The notes under the pieces are model-generated. The model searched no databases. It had not been told where the DNA came from and worked only from the letters and a program-made list of their open reading frames with translations. DNA of 57,066 nucleotides. Source: Alphaproteobacteria bacterium (lineage in GTDB: Bacteria; Pseudomonadota; Alphaproteobacteria; Rickettsiales; SXRF01). Below are positions 22,011-30,536 of the stretch, in pieces (position 1 is the stretch's first letter; each line of letters begins with the position of its first letter). The stretch lies in the NCBI GenBank assembly GCA_025360605.1, contig JANYBV010000035.1, positions 1-57,066 on the forward strand. The letters are read 5' to 3'. The position numbers and the translations under genes are program-made.

Positions 22011-22775
22011 ATGAAAGAACAAAATACATCCACCAGCGCCACAACCGTCGATCCTGACGAAATCGAACGTTTTTCGCGTATCGCCAGCGAATGGTGGAAT
22101 ATCCACGGAAAATTCAAGCCATTACACCTGATCAATCCGCTTCGCATCGGCTATATCCGCGATCAGGCGCTGGCGCATTTTGGCTTGCCCGAGACTAGCC
22201 CTGCCCCGCTTAACACCCTATCGTTGCTAGATATTGGCTGTGGCGGCGGGCTGATTTGTGAACCGATGGCACGTCTGGGCGCGCAGGTGACGGGCATTGA
22301 TGCCTCGGATAAAAATATCAAAGTGGCCTCCTTGCACGCGCAGCAGGGTAACCTGCCCATCGATTACCGCGCCACCACCGCCGAAGCGCTGGTGGACACC
22401 AACGCCCGTTTTGACATCGTGCTGGCGCTGGAAATTATCGAACATGTGGCGAATATTCCGGCCTTTGTCGAATCATGCTGCAAACTATTGAAACCGAATG
22501 GATTTATGGTTTGGTCAACGATCAACCGCACCCCAAAATCCTACGCGTTGGCCATTGTCGGCGCCGAGTATATCTTGCGCTGGCTGCCGCGCGGCACCCA
22601 TACATGGAAAAAATTCGTCAAACCTTCGGAATTACATAGCGAACTTCGCCATAATGGCCTGCATGTAACCGATATGACCGGAATGACGCTTAATCCACTG
22701 AATTTTAAATGGCAATTAACCAAATCAGACCTATCGGTGAACTACCTGCTATCGGCACAAAAAACACAATCTTAA
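22011..22775 (+). CDS. ubiG: Ubiquinone biosynthesis O-methyltransferase UbiG
   Basis: The product of 254 residues has DPDEIERFSRIASEWWNIHG and FKPLHLINPLRIGYI, the UbiG/Coq3 N-terminal signature. The SAM motif LLDIGCGGGLICEPMARLGA follows, then VTGIDASDKNIKVA and the late WSTINRTPKSYALAIVGAEY. It performs both O-methylations of ubiquinone synthesis. The ATG at 22011 begins MKEQNTSTSATTVDPDEIER; an upstream ATG at 21972 adds 13 unlikely residues. The gene diverges from the TPR-methyltransferase and is near lysC, as in many Alphaproteobacteria. Confidence 0.95.
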   Translation: MKEQNTSTSATTVDPDEIERFSRIASEWWNIHGKFKPLHLINPLRIGYIRDQALAHFGLPETSPAPLNTLSLLDIGCGGGLICEPMARLGAQVTGIDASDKNIKVASLHAQQGNLPIDYRATTAEALVDTNARFDIVLALEIIEHVANIPAFVESCCKLLKPNGFMVWSTINRTPKSYALAIVGAEYILRWLPRGTHTWKKFVKPSELHSELRHNGLHVTDMTGMTLNPLNFKWQLTKSDLSVNYLLSAQKTQS

Positions 22776-22808
22776 CCGAAATGTCACACACTTAGACCAT
22801 TTGGGTAT

Positions 22809-22814
22809 TATAAT
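22809..22814 (+). promoter_or_regulatory. Candidate -10 of the unknown gene at 22856
   Basis: A consensus TATAAT lies 41 bases before the ATG at 22856, in the 80-base gap after ubiG. No good -35 hexamer is seen at 16-18 bases. A strong ribosome site AAAGGA (22842-22847) follows it, 8 bases before the ATG. Confidence 0.4.
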
Positions 22815-22855
22815 GAGCGTGTATTGTATAGCTACCTGTGTAAAGGACGATTCAT

Positions 22856-24270
22856 ATGCCTACACCTGAAGAAATCAGAAAAGAAAACGAACGACTGGCC
22901 AAACTTTCCGCAGAGGAAAAGCAGCGCGTCTATCAGGCGAAAGCCCGCGAAGCACTGGATGAGGTTTTTAAAACCCAGACCCTATCCGATGAAGAAAAAG
23001 CAGCAGCACGCGCAAGATTAGATGTCCGCCTGAAAGAAATTTATGACCCACGTGCTTCGGTTGACTTTACCGATCTTGAAGCCAAAAAAATGGTCAAAGA
23101 TATTGTAGTGTTGGTAATTCCACGCAATAACGACTCTAAAAAACAGGAGGAATATGATGGCCGCTTAGCAAAGTCAGAAGCCGCGATTACAAAAGCATTT
23201 AAAAACAGAACCGTCGTAACAGACGAAATCTCGAACGCATTGAAAGGCGCAGCATTACTAAGCCCTGAATTCGAAAAGGTGACGGACGCTAAAAAACTAC
23301 AAGTTATGGCCGATCTGCAAGCCCAGATCCCCGTAATATTGAACACTGAATTCAAAAATGAGGCGGCCCCTGGTAAGCCTGCTGACGAACAGAAAATGGC
23401 TGCGTTAGATGCGGCCGTTAAAGAGGCACTGTTGCGTGCCACTGGTGGACGAGATGAGGTAAATATTAAAGTGAACGCTACGGCGATCGCAAAAAATATA
23501 TTTGATCGCGACAAAGCAATGCGTGCAGAATTAACAAAGTTCATGAAAGATAATGACGTCGGCAGCGAACCTGAAAAAAAGACCGCCGCCGAAAAAACTG
23601 CGATGCGATCATTACTACAACCAACGCATCCATCGGTGGTGCATCAACCATGCCGGCTACCTTTGCAGCGGATGCAAACGCGCTGGCCGAAGAAGCCGTG
23701 AAACAAACGGCTCTCATTAAAGCGACCCGCAACAGCGAAGTGAAAAGACTTGATGACGCTGAGAAGGTTGTACGCGATGAGGTGATGAAAAAAGCCGTTG
23801 GCGCCGTCTGGCCGGAAATGCTGCGCTCGACTGTTCCTGAAGGAGAAAAGGTAAAATTGGTAACTTCAGCGGTTGCCGACGCGGTGCGCGGCGAGGGTAC
23901 GTTGTCGGCGGATCAAGTAACCAAAATTAAAGCACTTGGCGAGAAACTGACTGATTCCGTGAAGCTGGGTGGCTTCCAACAGGTAAATGGCGCTATTTCC
24001 GCTAACCACGCCACCCTTATTGATAATGTCAGAGGGGCTGCAGGCAGCAAAGGTGCGTTCAGTAATGTAAAAGTGGGTCTGGTGACTGCGGGTGCTGTGG
24101 GCAGTGCCGCGCTTGTCGGTCTTGGCACCGAAATGAGCACATGGAAAAAAGTGACATTAGGAGCAGCTGCTATTGGCGGCGCGTTCGCCTACGAAAATGG
24201 TATGCTGGACGGCCTGTTCAAACCAAGCGGAACGCCAGAAGGCGATAAAAGTAAACGCCAAGTCACCTAG
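22856..24270 (+). pseudogene. Unknown helical protein of about 470 residues, split by a -1 frameshift
   Basis: Two overlapping frames look like one gene. Frame A (22856-23701) gives a Lys/Glu/Ala-rich helical protein starting MPTPEEIRKENERLAKLSAE; after about 23600 its translation becomes unlike protein (PTHPSVVHQPCRLPLQRMQT). In that stretch the -1 frame reads naturally (AIITTTNASIGGASTMPATF) and joins frame B, whose own ATG is at 23650 and which runs to 24270, ending in a Gly/Ala-rich hydrophobic region (KVGLVTAGAVGSAALVGLGT) followed by a second one. The switch lies between 23574 and 23605, which holds an A7 run (in frame A_AAA_AAG) and an A6 run. It may be a mutation, a base error or programmed frameshifting. 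No family was recognised; the C-terminus suggests a membrane anchor. Confidence 0.6.
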
Positions 24271-25094
24271 AAGCTATAATCCCTGTCATGCCCCAGCGAG
24301 GGTAAGCGGCCACGCACCTGATCAATCAGATTCAGGTCTATGTCGGCCATGATAATGCCAGTGTCCTCACATGCTTCCGCTATTATTTTCCCCCACGGAT
24401 CAACGATCAGCGCGTGGCCATAGGTTTTGCGCCCACCGGAATGTGTTCCGGTTTGCGCCGGAGCAATGACAAAACAGCCATTTTCAATCGCCCGCGCCCG
24501 CAGCAACACATGCCAGTGCGCCTCTCCCGTGGGTACGGTAAATGCCGCAGGAATGGATAAAATCCCCGCCCCCGCCTTCGCCAGCATACGGTAAAGATGT
24601 GGGAAACGCACATCGTAGCACACGCTCATCCCCAGCTTGACGGATGGCATATCGGCAATCACCGCCTTGTTGCCCGCGATGATGCGTGAGGATTCCGTAT
24701 AGATTTCACCATTCGGCAACGCCACATCGAAGAGGTGTATCTTGTCGTAGCTTGCAACAACAGCTCCTTGCGGACTAATCAACAGGCTGCGGTTGTAATT
24801 TTTCTCGGGATATTGCACCTGTGACTGCGCGGTCTGCACAGCCACCGACCCTATCAGGAGCCAACATTGATATTCTTTGGCCATCTGCAACGCCGCCAGC
24901 ACCCCCGGATGATTCTCCTGCGTGTAAAACACGCGCGGTTCACCGCTGGCAGGCTCGCCCATAACAAACGTGTTCTCCGGCGTGGCGACCAGCTGTGCGC
25001 CTGCGCTAACCGCCTCTTTGACGATGGCGTGAAGCGTGGCTATATTGGCTGCGATATCGCGGCTGCTGTTCATTTGCAGACAGGCTATTTTCAT
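24267..25094 (-). CDS. Carbon-nitrogen hydrolase, Nit subfamily of the nitrilase superfamily
   Basis: The 275-residue enzyme has the nitrilase triad: Glu in ATPENTFVMG near residue 41, Lys in SYDKIHLFDV near 119, and Cys in LGMSVCYDVRFPHLYRM near 157. The pattern best matches the Nit1/NitFhit group, whose members act as deaminated-glutathione amidase (metabolite repair). Exact specificity is an inference. Its stop codon shares four bases (CTAG, 24267-24270) with the stop of the convergent unknown gene. The start ATG at 25094 is 90 bases from the divergent oxidoreductase. Confidence 0.92.
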   Translation of the reverse strand: MKIACLQMNSSRDIAANIATLHAIVKEAVSAGAQLVATPENTFVMGEPASGEPRVFYTQENHPGVLAALQMAKEYQCWLLIGSVAVQTAQSQVQYPEKNYNRSLLISPQGAVVASYDKIHLFDVALPNGEIYTESSRIIAGNKAVIADMPSVKLGMSVCYDVRFPHLYRMLAKAGAGILSIPAAFTVPTGEAHWHVLLRARAIENGCFVIAPAQTGTHSGGRKTYGHALIVDPWGKIIAEACEDTGIIMADIDLNLIDQVRGRLPSLGHDRDYSF

Positions 25095-25184
25095 CCGTTT
25101 TCCCTTATCGCTACAAAGCCTTTGTCAAGGCGTTGTAATCATGGTTAAACCTGAACAGACAAGGTTTCAATACGGAATTGAAGA

Positions 25185-26249
25185 ATGGCACTGACAGAAG
25201 TCGTCATAGCAGGCGGAGGGTTTGCCGGACTGGCCTGCGCGAAAGCGCTGGCGGCACAGAATATTCCCGTGGTCGTGCTGGAGCGGAAAAAAGCGGCAGG
25301 CATTGGTATGCACACCACCGGCATTATCGTCAAGGAATGCGCCGATGAATTCGCCATTCCCGACCACCTGACCCGCAAGGTCACGGATGTCAGGCTGTAC
25401 GCCCCTTCGCTGAAATCCGTCGAACTACACTCACGCGATTATTTTTTCCTGACCACCGACACCCCCGCGCTCATGCAATATCTCTCGGATGACGCGGTTC
25501 AGGCGGGTGCGGTGATACTATACGATACGCCGTATGAATCGGCGATACTGGCGAATGAGCGTATCAACGTCAATAACGGCTCGTTTTCCTGCCAGTTCCT
25601 CATTGGTGCGGATGGCCCACGCTCCAAAGTGGCGGATCATTTTTCGCTGGGCCAAAACACCAAATTCCTGCTGGGAGCCGAAGCCGAATATACCGGCCTG
25701 AATTTACCTGATACTAACGCGTTTTACTGCTTTTTAGACCAGCAACTCGCACACGGCTATCTGGGATGGGTGATACCTGGTGTGGGCGTGACGCAAATCG
25801 GCATTGCCCAGCGCATGCCAAGGCGGCCTGATATCGATGCGTTTGTCGAGCGCATGAAACCCTTGTTTGATTTCACTAATACCAGTGTGGTGGCACGCCG
25901 TGGCGGGTTGATACCCGTAGGCGGTCTGGTACGCCCTTTCGCACGTGGAAACGTGATTTTGCTGGGAGATTCCGCTGGCATTGTATCACCACTTACCGCG
26001 GGCGGCATTCACACCGCACTGCGGTATGGCAAAATTCTTGGTGAAACCATTGCAAACTATCTCCACAACGGTGGCGCACATCCGGTGCAGCGCCTCGAAC
26101 ACATCTACCCGCGCTTCTATTTCAAGCAGATGCTACGCCTCACATACGAACGATTTACACCTGACTGGATGTTGAATTTTGCTTTCACCAACCCACTCTT
26201 CAAAAGCGCGGCAAGCACGGTTTTTTTCAAGAAAAAAAACCTGAAATAA
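25185..26249 (+). CDS. FAD-dependent oxidoreductase of the geranylgeranyl-reductase-like group
   Basis: The 354-residue flavoprotein begins MALTEVVIAGGGFAGLACAK, a Rossmann GxGxxG dinucleotide site. It has the mid-protein LIGADGPRSKVADHF (the DG motif of PHBH-type flavoproteins) near residue 147, and GNVILLGDSAGIVSPLTAGG near 262, the second FAD contact. The last motif with IHTALRYGK is typical of geranylgeranyl reductases and related lipid or quinone oxidoreductases. The C-terminus is basic and aromatic (YFKQMLRLTYERF), consistent with membrane association. Substrate not known. The gene is monocistronic by position. Confidence 0.85.
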   Translation: MALTEVVIAGGGFAGLACAKALAAQNIPVVVLERKKAAGIGMHTTGIIVKECADEFAIPDHLTRKVTDVRLYAPSLKSVELHSRDYFFLTTDTPALMQYLSDDAVQAGAVILYDTPYESAILANERINVNNGSFSCQFLIGADGPRSKVADHFSLGQNTKFLLGAEAEYTGLNLPDTNAFYCFLDQQLAHGYLGWVIPGVGVTQIGIAQRMPRRPDIDAFVERMKPLFDFTNTSVVARRGGLIPVGGLVRPFARGNVILLGDSAGIVSPLTAGGIHTALRYGKILGETIANYLHNGGAHPVQRLEHIYPRFYFKQMLRLTYERFTPDWMLNFAFTNPLFKSAASTVFFKKKNLK

Positions 26250-26308
26250 TCAGCAAAAAAATGGGCGGCTTGCCAATATTAATTTTTATCACTTTATGTT
26301 AAAGATTC

Positions 26309-26338
26309 TTGTGGCATAAACAAAACAATTCTTATAAC
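26309..26338 (+). promoter_or_regulatory. Candidate sigma-70 type promoter of the bactofilin gene
   Basis: TTGTGG (26309-26314) and TATAAC (26333-26338) are separated by 18 bases and lie about 70 bases before the bactofilin ATG. Both hexamers are imperfect, so this is tentative. Confidence 0.35.
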
Positions 26339-26407
26339 CTCGGTTTTATAGTCGTGCGGGAATGCATCGTACGCTCGAATTAATACAAGCTGCCAGGGAG
26401 AGATTTT

Positions 26408-27181
26408 ATGTTTCGTCGCAAGGATGCAGATAACGGTCTGTTTGATACCACAACTGAACAAGGACAAGGAGGGCTTATGTCCGGGGATACAACCACTACT
26501 ACCGCTCAACCATCATCAATGATGGGCAATTCCACTACCGCTACCACTGCGAGTGCAGCTACCGCTGCTCCTGTTGTTGGTGGTGTTGCCGCACAACCAG
26601 TTAACCCAGCTGCTCGTGCTGCTGAAGCTCGTCCAGAAGCCCGTTCGAACCCAGCGCCAAGCGCATCCACGTTCCGTCCCAACACCTCGCCTATGTCATC
26701 CATGGGCGGCGATATGGTTCGCAGCCGTATGCCGGAAACCAAAGTCAACGCCTCGCCTGCTACCGGTGTTGGCATTGACAAAGCAAACAAAACCGGCCGC
26801 CGTGTGCTGACCGTTGGTAACGACATCCTCCTCAAGGGCGAAATCGCAACTTGCGACCGTCTCGTGATCGAAGGCAAAGTAGATGCAACTCTCAACGATG
26901 TTCACACCGTTGAAATTGCTGAAACCGGTTCTTTCAAAGGTTCGGCCAATATAGAGGATGCTGAGATTAGCGGTTTGTTCGAAGGTGACCTCGTAGTTCG
27001 TAACCGCCTCGTGATCTATGCAACTGGCAAAGTTCGCGGAAAAATTTCTTATGGTGAAATCGAAATCGAACGCGGCGGTGAGCTGACGGGCGAAATCAAG
27101 ACCACCAGCCCACAATCTTCAAACACTGGTCCGCGCCCAACACGCGCTGGTATCAAAGAAGAAAAGGTTGTTGCAGCGTAA
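26408..27181 (+). CDS. Bactofilin (polymer-forming cytoskeletal protein)
   Basis: The 257-residue protein has a disordered N-terminal half rich in Thr, Ala and Pro. The bactofilin beta-helix follows, about residues 133-235: LTVGNDILLKGEIATCDRLV, EGKVDATLNDVHTVEIAETG, IEDAEISGLFEGDLVVRNRL and YATGKVRGKISYGEIEIERG. Bactofilins polymerise without nucleotide and place wall-modifying enzymes or envelope structures. The long N-terminal region is larger than in the smallest family members. An AGGGAGAG ribosome site precedes the ATG. Unlike many bactofilin genes it has no M23 peptidase neighbour; the M23 gene of this window is 21 kb away. Confidence 0.93.
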   Translation: MFRRKDADNGLFDTTTEQGQGGLMSGDTTTTTAQPSSMMGNSTTATTASAATAAPVVGGVAAQPVNPAARAAEARPEARSNPAPSASTFRPNTSPMSSMGGDMVRSRMPETKVNASPATGVGIDKANKTGRRVLTVGNDILLKGEIATCDRLVIEGKVDATLNDVHTVEIAETGSFKGSANIEDAEISGLFEGDLVVRNRLVIYATGKVRGKISYGEIEIERGGELTGEIKTTSPQSSNTGPRPTRAGIKEEKVVAA

Positions 27182-27201
27182 GCTCAGCGACTTTGCGACA
27201 C

Positions 27202-27234
27202 AAAAACCCCGACTGGCAGCAGTCGGGGTTTTTT
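27202..27234. terminator. Bidirectional intrinsic terminator between bactofilin and rnhA
   Basis: CCCCGACTG (27207-27215) pairs perfectly with CAGTCGGGG (27220-27228) around the loop GCAG, flanked by A5 on the left and T6 on the right. Because A and T runs flank both sides, it can end transcription of both convergent genes. Confidence 0.93.
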
Positions 27235-27238
27235 ATTG

Positions 27239-27670
27239 CTATTTTCTGATAGCGGCAACCGCCAGCTTGTCGACGCGTTCATTATATTCATGGCCATTAT
27301 GGCCACGCACCCAATGCCAGCGCACCTGATGATGCGAGGCGGCAAGCTCAAGGCGCTGCCATAGATCGCTATTTTTGACCGGCTTTTTATCCGCCGTTTT
27401 CCATCCCCTCGCCTTCCAGCCGGAAATCCACTCGGTGATGCCCTTCTGCACATAGGTGCTATCAGTATAGACATCGATACTACACGGTGATTTAAGCGCT
27501 TCTAATGCAGCAATAGCCGCCATCATTTCCATCCGGTTATTAGTCGTGTCACTGTCCGCGCCGGACATTTCTTTTTCTACCTCACCGTACACCAGTATCG
27601 CCGCCCAACCCCCGGGGCCCGGATTGCCGGAGCATGCACCATCCGTATAAATTTTGACCTGTTTTTTCAT
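27239..27670 (-). CDS. rnhA: Ribonuclease HI
   Basis: The 143-residue enzyme begins [20 protein letters not shown] and carries the four catalytic acids in order: Asp in YTDGACSG, Glu in NNRMEMMAA, Asp in [10 protein letters not shown] and Asp in [11 protein letters not shown]. It also has the basic protrusion [19 protein letters not shown]. It degrades the RNA strand of RNA-DNA hybrids. It follows thrB by 12 bases, the arrangement seen in many Alphaproteobacteria. Confidence 0.97.
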   Translation of the reverse strand: MKKQVKIYTDGACSGNPGPGGWAAILVYGEVEKEMSGADSDTTNNRMEMMAAIAALEALKSPCSIDVYTDSTYVQKGITEWISGWKARGWKTADKKPVKNSDLWQRLELAASHHQVRWHWVRGHNGHEYNERVDKLAVAAIRK

Positions 27671-27682
27671 GGGATACGGGAA

Positions 27683-28672
27683 CTATGCCAGACCATATTC
27701 GCGTGAATGGCGCACACGCTGATGAAAACGCAATTTGGTGACGTATTCCATCGGATCTTTGGGATTCACAAGCGCACCGTCCACGCGGTGCAGCCAGTCA
27801 TGCGAACGCGTCACCAGAAACCGCATGGCGGCACCGCGCGCCAGTACCGGCATGGCGGCACGTTCCGCTTCCGTGATAGGCCGTAAACGGTGATAGGCGT
27901 TGAGCATCGCCGAGGCACGCTCAGGCATGAACTTATGTGCCGCATCAAAGCACCATGCATTCATGCAAATCATCAGGTCATACATCCAGAAATCATTGCA
28001 GGCAAAATAGAAATCAATGACTCCGGAAAGCTCGGGCTGATCGGTATTCCCATCGACAAAAAAAACGTTATCCGGAAATACGTCAGCGTGAATGACGCCT
28101 TGCGGCAAACCATGTGGCCAGTGTTCCTCAAGATAGGCGAGTTCTTCCACCATATCCTGCTCCAGTCCCAGCGTAATTGTATTGGCATCGCGGCGGAAAC
28201 GCTGGAACAACCCGTTCCAGCCATCCACCGACAGAGCATTACGGCGTGTCATTGGAAATCCTTCTGCTGCCAGATGCATGCGCGCCAGCAACTCACCGGT
28301 GAGTTGCGTGTGACGCGGGGTAATATGAGGGCTGCCACGGCCATGTAAAAAATGAATCAATGCTGCTGGCCTGTCCTTCAGCGTAAAAACAACACGCTCG
28401 TCACGGCTTTTGACCGGACGCGGGCAGGAGATGCCGCGATCAGCCAGCCATTCGGTTAAGCCCAGAAAAAACGGCAATTCCGAGGACAATACACGCTGCT
28501 CATATAACGTCAGGATATAACGGCCAAGTTCACCGTTGATAGAAGTAACGATTAGGTAGTTGGTGTTTTCAACGCCTTCGGTGATGCCTTTGAAAGACAC
28601 CAGCGTGCCAATATCATAATTCTCGAGGAATGATTCAATGTCCTGTGCTGTGAGCTTGGTGTAAACAGCCAC
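27683..28672 (-). CDS. thrB: Homoserine kinase (aminoglycoside-phosphotransferase fold)
   Basis: The 329-residue kinase begins MAVYTKLTAQDIESFLENYD with FKGITEGVENTNYLI. It has the phosphotransferase catalytic loop VIHADVFPDNVFF near residue 196 and the metal-binding GVIDFYFACNDFWMYDL. This is the ThrB type used by Alphaproteobacteria and Pseudomonas, unrelated to the GHMP-type ThrB of E. coli. It makes O-phosphohomoserine for threonine synthesis. The start codon is GTG, one base after the sdhB stop, so it may be transcribed with the sdh operon. Confidence 0.94.
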   Translation of the reverse strand: MAVYTKLTAQDIESFLENYDIGTLVSFKGITEGVENTNYLIVTSINGELGRYILTLYEQRVLSSELPFFLGLTEWLADRGISCPRPVKSRDERVVFTLKDRPAALIHFLHGRGSPHITPRHTQLTGELLARMHLAAEGFPMTRRNALSVDGWNGLFQRFRRDANTITLGLEQDMVEELAYLEEHWPHGLPQGVIHADVFPDNVFFVDGNTDQPELSGVIDFYFACNDFWMYDLMICMNAWCFDAAHKFMPERASAMLNAYHRLRPITEAERAAMPVLARGAAMRFLVTRSHDWLHRVDGALVNPKDPMEYVTKLRFHQRVRHSREYGLA

Positions 28673-28673
28673 C

Positions 28674-29474
28674 TCACACCACCTTTTTGACCATGAGTTT
28701 TTTAATTTCAGCGATGGCTTTGGCGGGGTTCAGGCCTTTAGGGCAGGTCTTGGCGCAGTTCATAATCGTGTGGCAGCGATAGAGCTTGAACGGGTCTTCA
28801 AGATCATCCAGACGCTCGCCGGTGAATTCATCACGGCTATCGATAATCCAGCGGTAGGCCTGCAGCAAAATAGCAGGGCCTAAAAAGCGGTCAGAGTTCC
28901 ACCAGTAGCTTGGGCAGGACGTTGAGCAGCAGGCGCAGAGAATACATTCGTACAGCCCATCGAGCTTCGAGCGGTCTTCCGGCGATTGCAGGCGTTCGCG
29001 GTTGGCGGGTTGCGGCGTGGTGGTTTGCAGCCACGGTTTGATCGACTCATACTGCGCATAAAAATGCGTCATATCCGGCACGAGGTCTTTGATCACCGCC
29101 ATGTGCGGTAGCGGATAGATTTTGACATCGCCCTGCACATCGGCAATCGGCTTGATGCAGGCAAGGGTATTAGTACCGTCAATGTTCATCGCACAGCTAC
29201 CACAGATACCTTCACGGCAGGAACGGCGGAAGGTGAGCGTAGGGTCTATTTCGTCTTTAATTTTGATCAGCGCATCCAGCACCATCGGGCCACACGTGTC
29301 CATATCAATTTCATAGGTATCCATCTTTGGATTGCTTGGTTTTCCTTTGTCATCGACATCCTCTGGGTTCCAGCGGTAGATGGAAAATTTACGCACGCGC
29401 TTTGCGCCAGCCTGAGCCGGATGGGTTTTGCCGGTGCCTACAACGGAGTTGGGAGGAAGTCTGATTTCTGCCAT
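28674..29474 (-). CDS. sdhB: Succinate dehydrogenase iron-sulfur subunit
   Basis: The 266-residue protein holds the plant-type [2Fe-2S] motif [20 protein letters not shown] with a further C, near residue 85-105. It also has the two bacterial-ferredoxin-type cysteine sets [19 protein letters not shown] and [17 protein letters not shown] for the [4Fe-4S] and [3Fe-4S] clusters. It passes electrons from SdhA to ubiquinone at the inner membrane. It is separated from sdhA by two lipoprotein genes, with only 15 bases between it and the second, so the transcript is probably still continuous. Confidence 0.97.
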   Translation of the reverse strand: MAEIRLPPNSVVGTGKTHPAQAGAKRVRKFSIYRWNPEDVDDKGKPSNPKMDTYEIDMDTCGPMVLDALIKIKDEIDPTLTFRRSCREGICGSCAMNIDGTNTLACIKPIADVQGDVKIYPLPHMAVIKDLVPDMTHFYAQYESIKPWLQTTTPQPANRERLQSPEDRSKLDGLYECILCACCSTSCPSYWWNSDRFLGPAILLQAYRWIIDSRDEFTGERLDDLEDPFKLYRCHTIMNCAKTCPKGLNPAKAIAEIKKLMVKKVV

Positions 29475-29489
29475 ATTTAGTATGCCTAA

Positions 29490-29993
29490 TTAATCCACTA
29501 TTTTTATGCCCTTGGGGCGTTTAATTTCTGAAGGTAGATCATCTGCCTGTAAAACCCGCTGATATGTACCAGTTGTTTGAACCATAACAGGATCACCCTT
29601 TTTAAAAATTATATCTTCTTTATTCTGATACTGAACAATCGTTTTTGTTTTTTTTGACTCGGTCACTACTGTATATTCGTAACCTTTTTGATCTGCTGCT
29701 GCCTGTTCAGCCATATTACCCGCTACTGCACCAATAAGAACGCCACCTAAAGTAGCAGCCAGCTGACCATTCCCATTACCCACTTGATATCCAGCCACTC
29801 CGCCAGCGGTGCCTCCCGCTAAAGCACCTGCTCCAGTATTCCTACCTGTTATATCAACTTCTTTTGTTTTAACAATAGTGGCATATTCGACAATCGTAGA
29901 TTGGCCAACTTCGTTATAGTTATAATGATTCTGGCCAAGATTACGAGCGCATCCTGTCAGAAGAAAGGGGATTAAAAAAAGCTGTTTTCTCAT
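29490..29993 (-). CDS. Glycine-zipper outer-membrane lipoprotein (SlyB / 17-kDa antigen type)
   Basis: The 167-residue product has a lipoprotein signal peptide MRKQLFLIPFLLTGCARNLG with lipobox LTGC. A glycine-zipper two-helix region follows (GAGALAGGTAGGVAGYQVGN, then LAATLGGVLIGAVAGNMAEQ, about residues 55-95), and then a C-terminal part with EYTVVTESKKTKTIVQYQNK. This is the layout of SlyB-like lipoproteins and the rickettsial 17-kDa antigen, thought to sit in the outer membrane. The start overlaps the stop of the preceding lipoprotein gene by four bases (ATGA). The sequence is visibly more AT-rich than sdhA and sdhB on either side. Confidence 0.88.
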   Translation of the reverse strand: MRKQLFLIPFLLTGCARNLGQNHYNYNEVGQSTIVEYATIVKTKEVDITGRNTGAGALAGGTAGGVAGYQVGNGNGQLAATLGGVLIGAVAGNMAEQAAADQKGYEYTVVTESKKTKTIVQYQNKEDIIFKKGDPVMVQTTGTYQRVLQADDLPSEIKRPKGIKIVD

Positions 29994-30535
29994 TTTAAAT
30001 CCTCTTGTGTTTTATTCGCTAATACATGAATCAAATGCGCGAAATTATTACCCAGAGCCGCACCCATGGCATCCCTAATCACAAATGCCATATTTGCGCC
30101 TAAAATGGGATAATCATAATTTTGAGGTACGACTAACACTTGTTGATAAACAATATTCTCGTTCTGTTTTAATTCATATTTTATTGTAGATCCAGTTTCA
30201 CAGGTTCCGAAGAAACAGCGAGGATCTGCTACGTCAATTAGCGTTGCCTGCAATATATATTTTGCTTTAGAGCCATCCTGAACTAGCATTCCGGCTTTAT
30301 ATAAAGATCCAGATAACGCTAACGTAGCATCTTTATATAACTCGTTGTAATAGTCATGATTTAATAGCTTCGGTGGAAGCTCAGATTTTATGGGCGCTAC
30401 CACCATTTTATTTTTAAGGTAAAAATCTTTTTCTATTTGATTATACACAGCCGATGAAGCCTGCATAGAGCTTACCGGCAAAGGTTGAATACCGCAACCT
30501 GCCAGAGGAAAAAGAAGGAGAAGGTATTTTTTCAT
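29990..30535 (-). CDS. Unknown lipoprotein lying between sdhA and sdhB
   Basis: The product of 181 residues starts MKKYLLLLFPLAGCGIQPLP, with lipobox LAGC. The mature part has KMVVAPIKSELPPKLLNHDY, YKDATLALSGSLYKAGMLVQ, two close cysteines (DPRCFFGTCET) and a C-terminal MAFVIRDAMGAALGNNFAHL. No family was recognised with confidence; the pattern of a conserved strand followed by a small-residue helix recalls periplasmic assembly lipoproteins. The ATG at 30535 comes one base after the sdhA stop; the frame is open further upstream only within sdhA. AT-rich compared with sdhA. Confidence 0.8.
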   Translation of the reverse strand: MKKYLLLLFPLAGCGIQPLPVSSMQASSAVYNQIEKDFYLKNKMVVAPIKSELPPKLLNHDYYNELYKDATLALSGSLYKAGMLVQDGSKAKYILQATLIDVADPRCFFGTCETGSTIKYELKQNENIVYQQVLVVPQNYDYPILGANMAFVIRDAMGAALGNNFAHLIHVLANKTQEDLK

Positions 30536-30536
30536 C

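Noticed and set aside
25113-25136. Hairpin ACAA(A)GCCTT-TGTC-AAGGC(G)TTGT between the nitrilase and oxidoreductase genes
   Set aside because: Imperfect, no T-run on either side, and lies between two divergent starts; no evidence of function.
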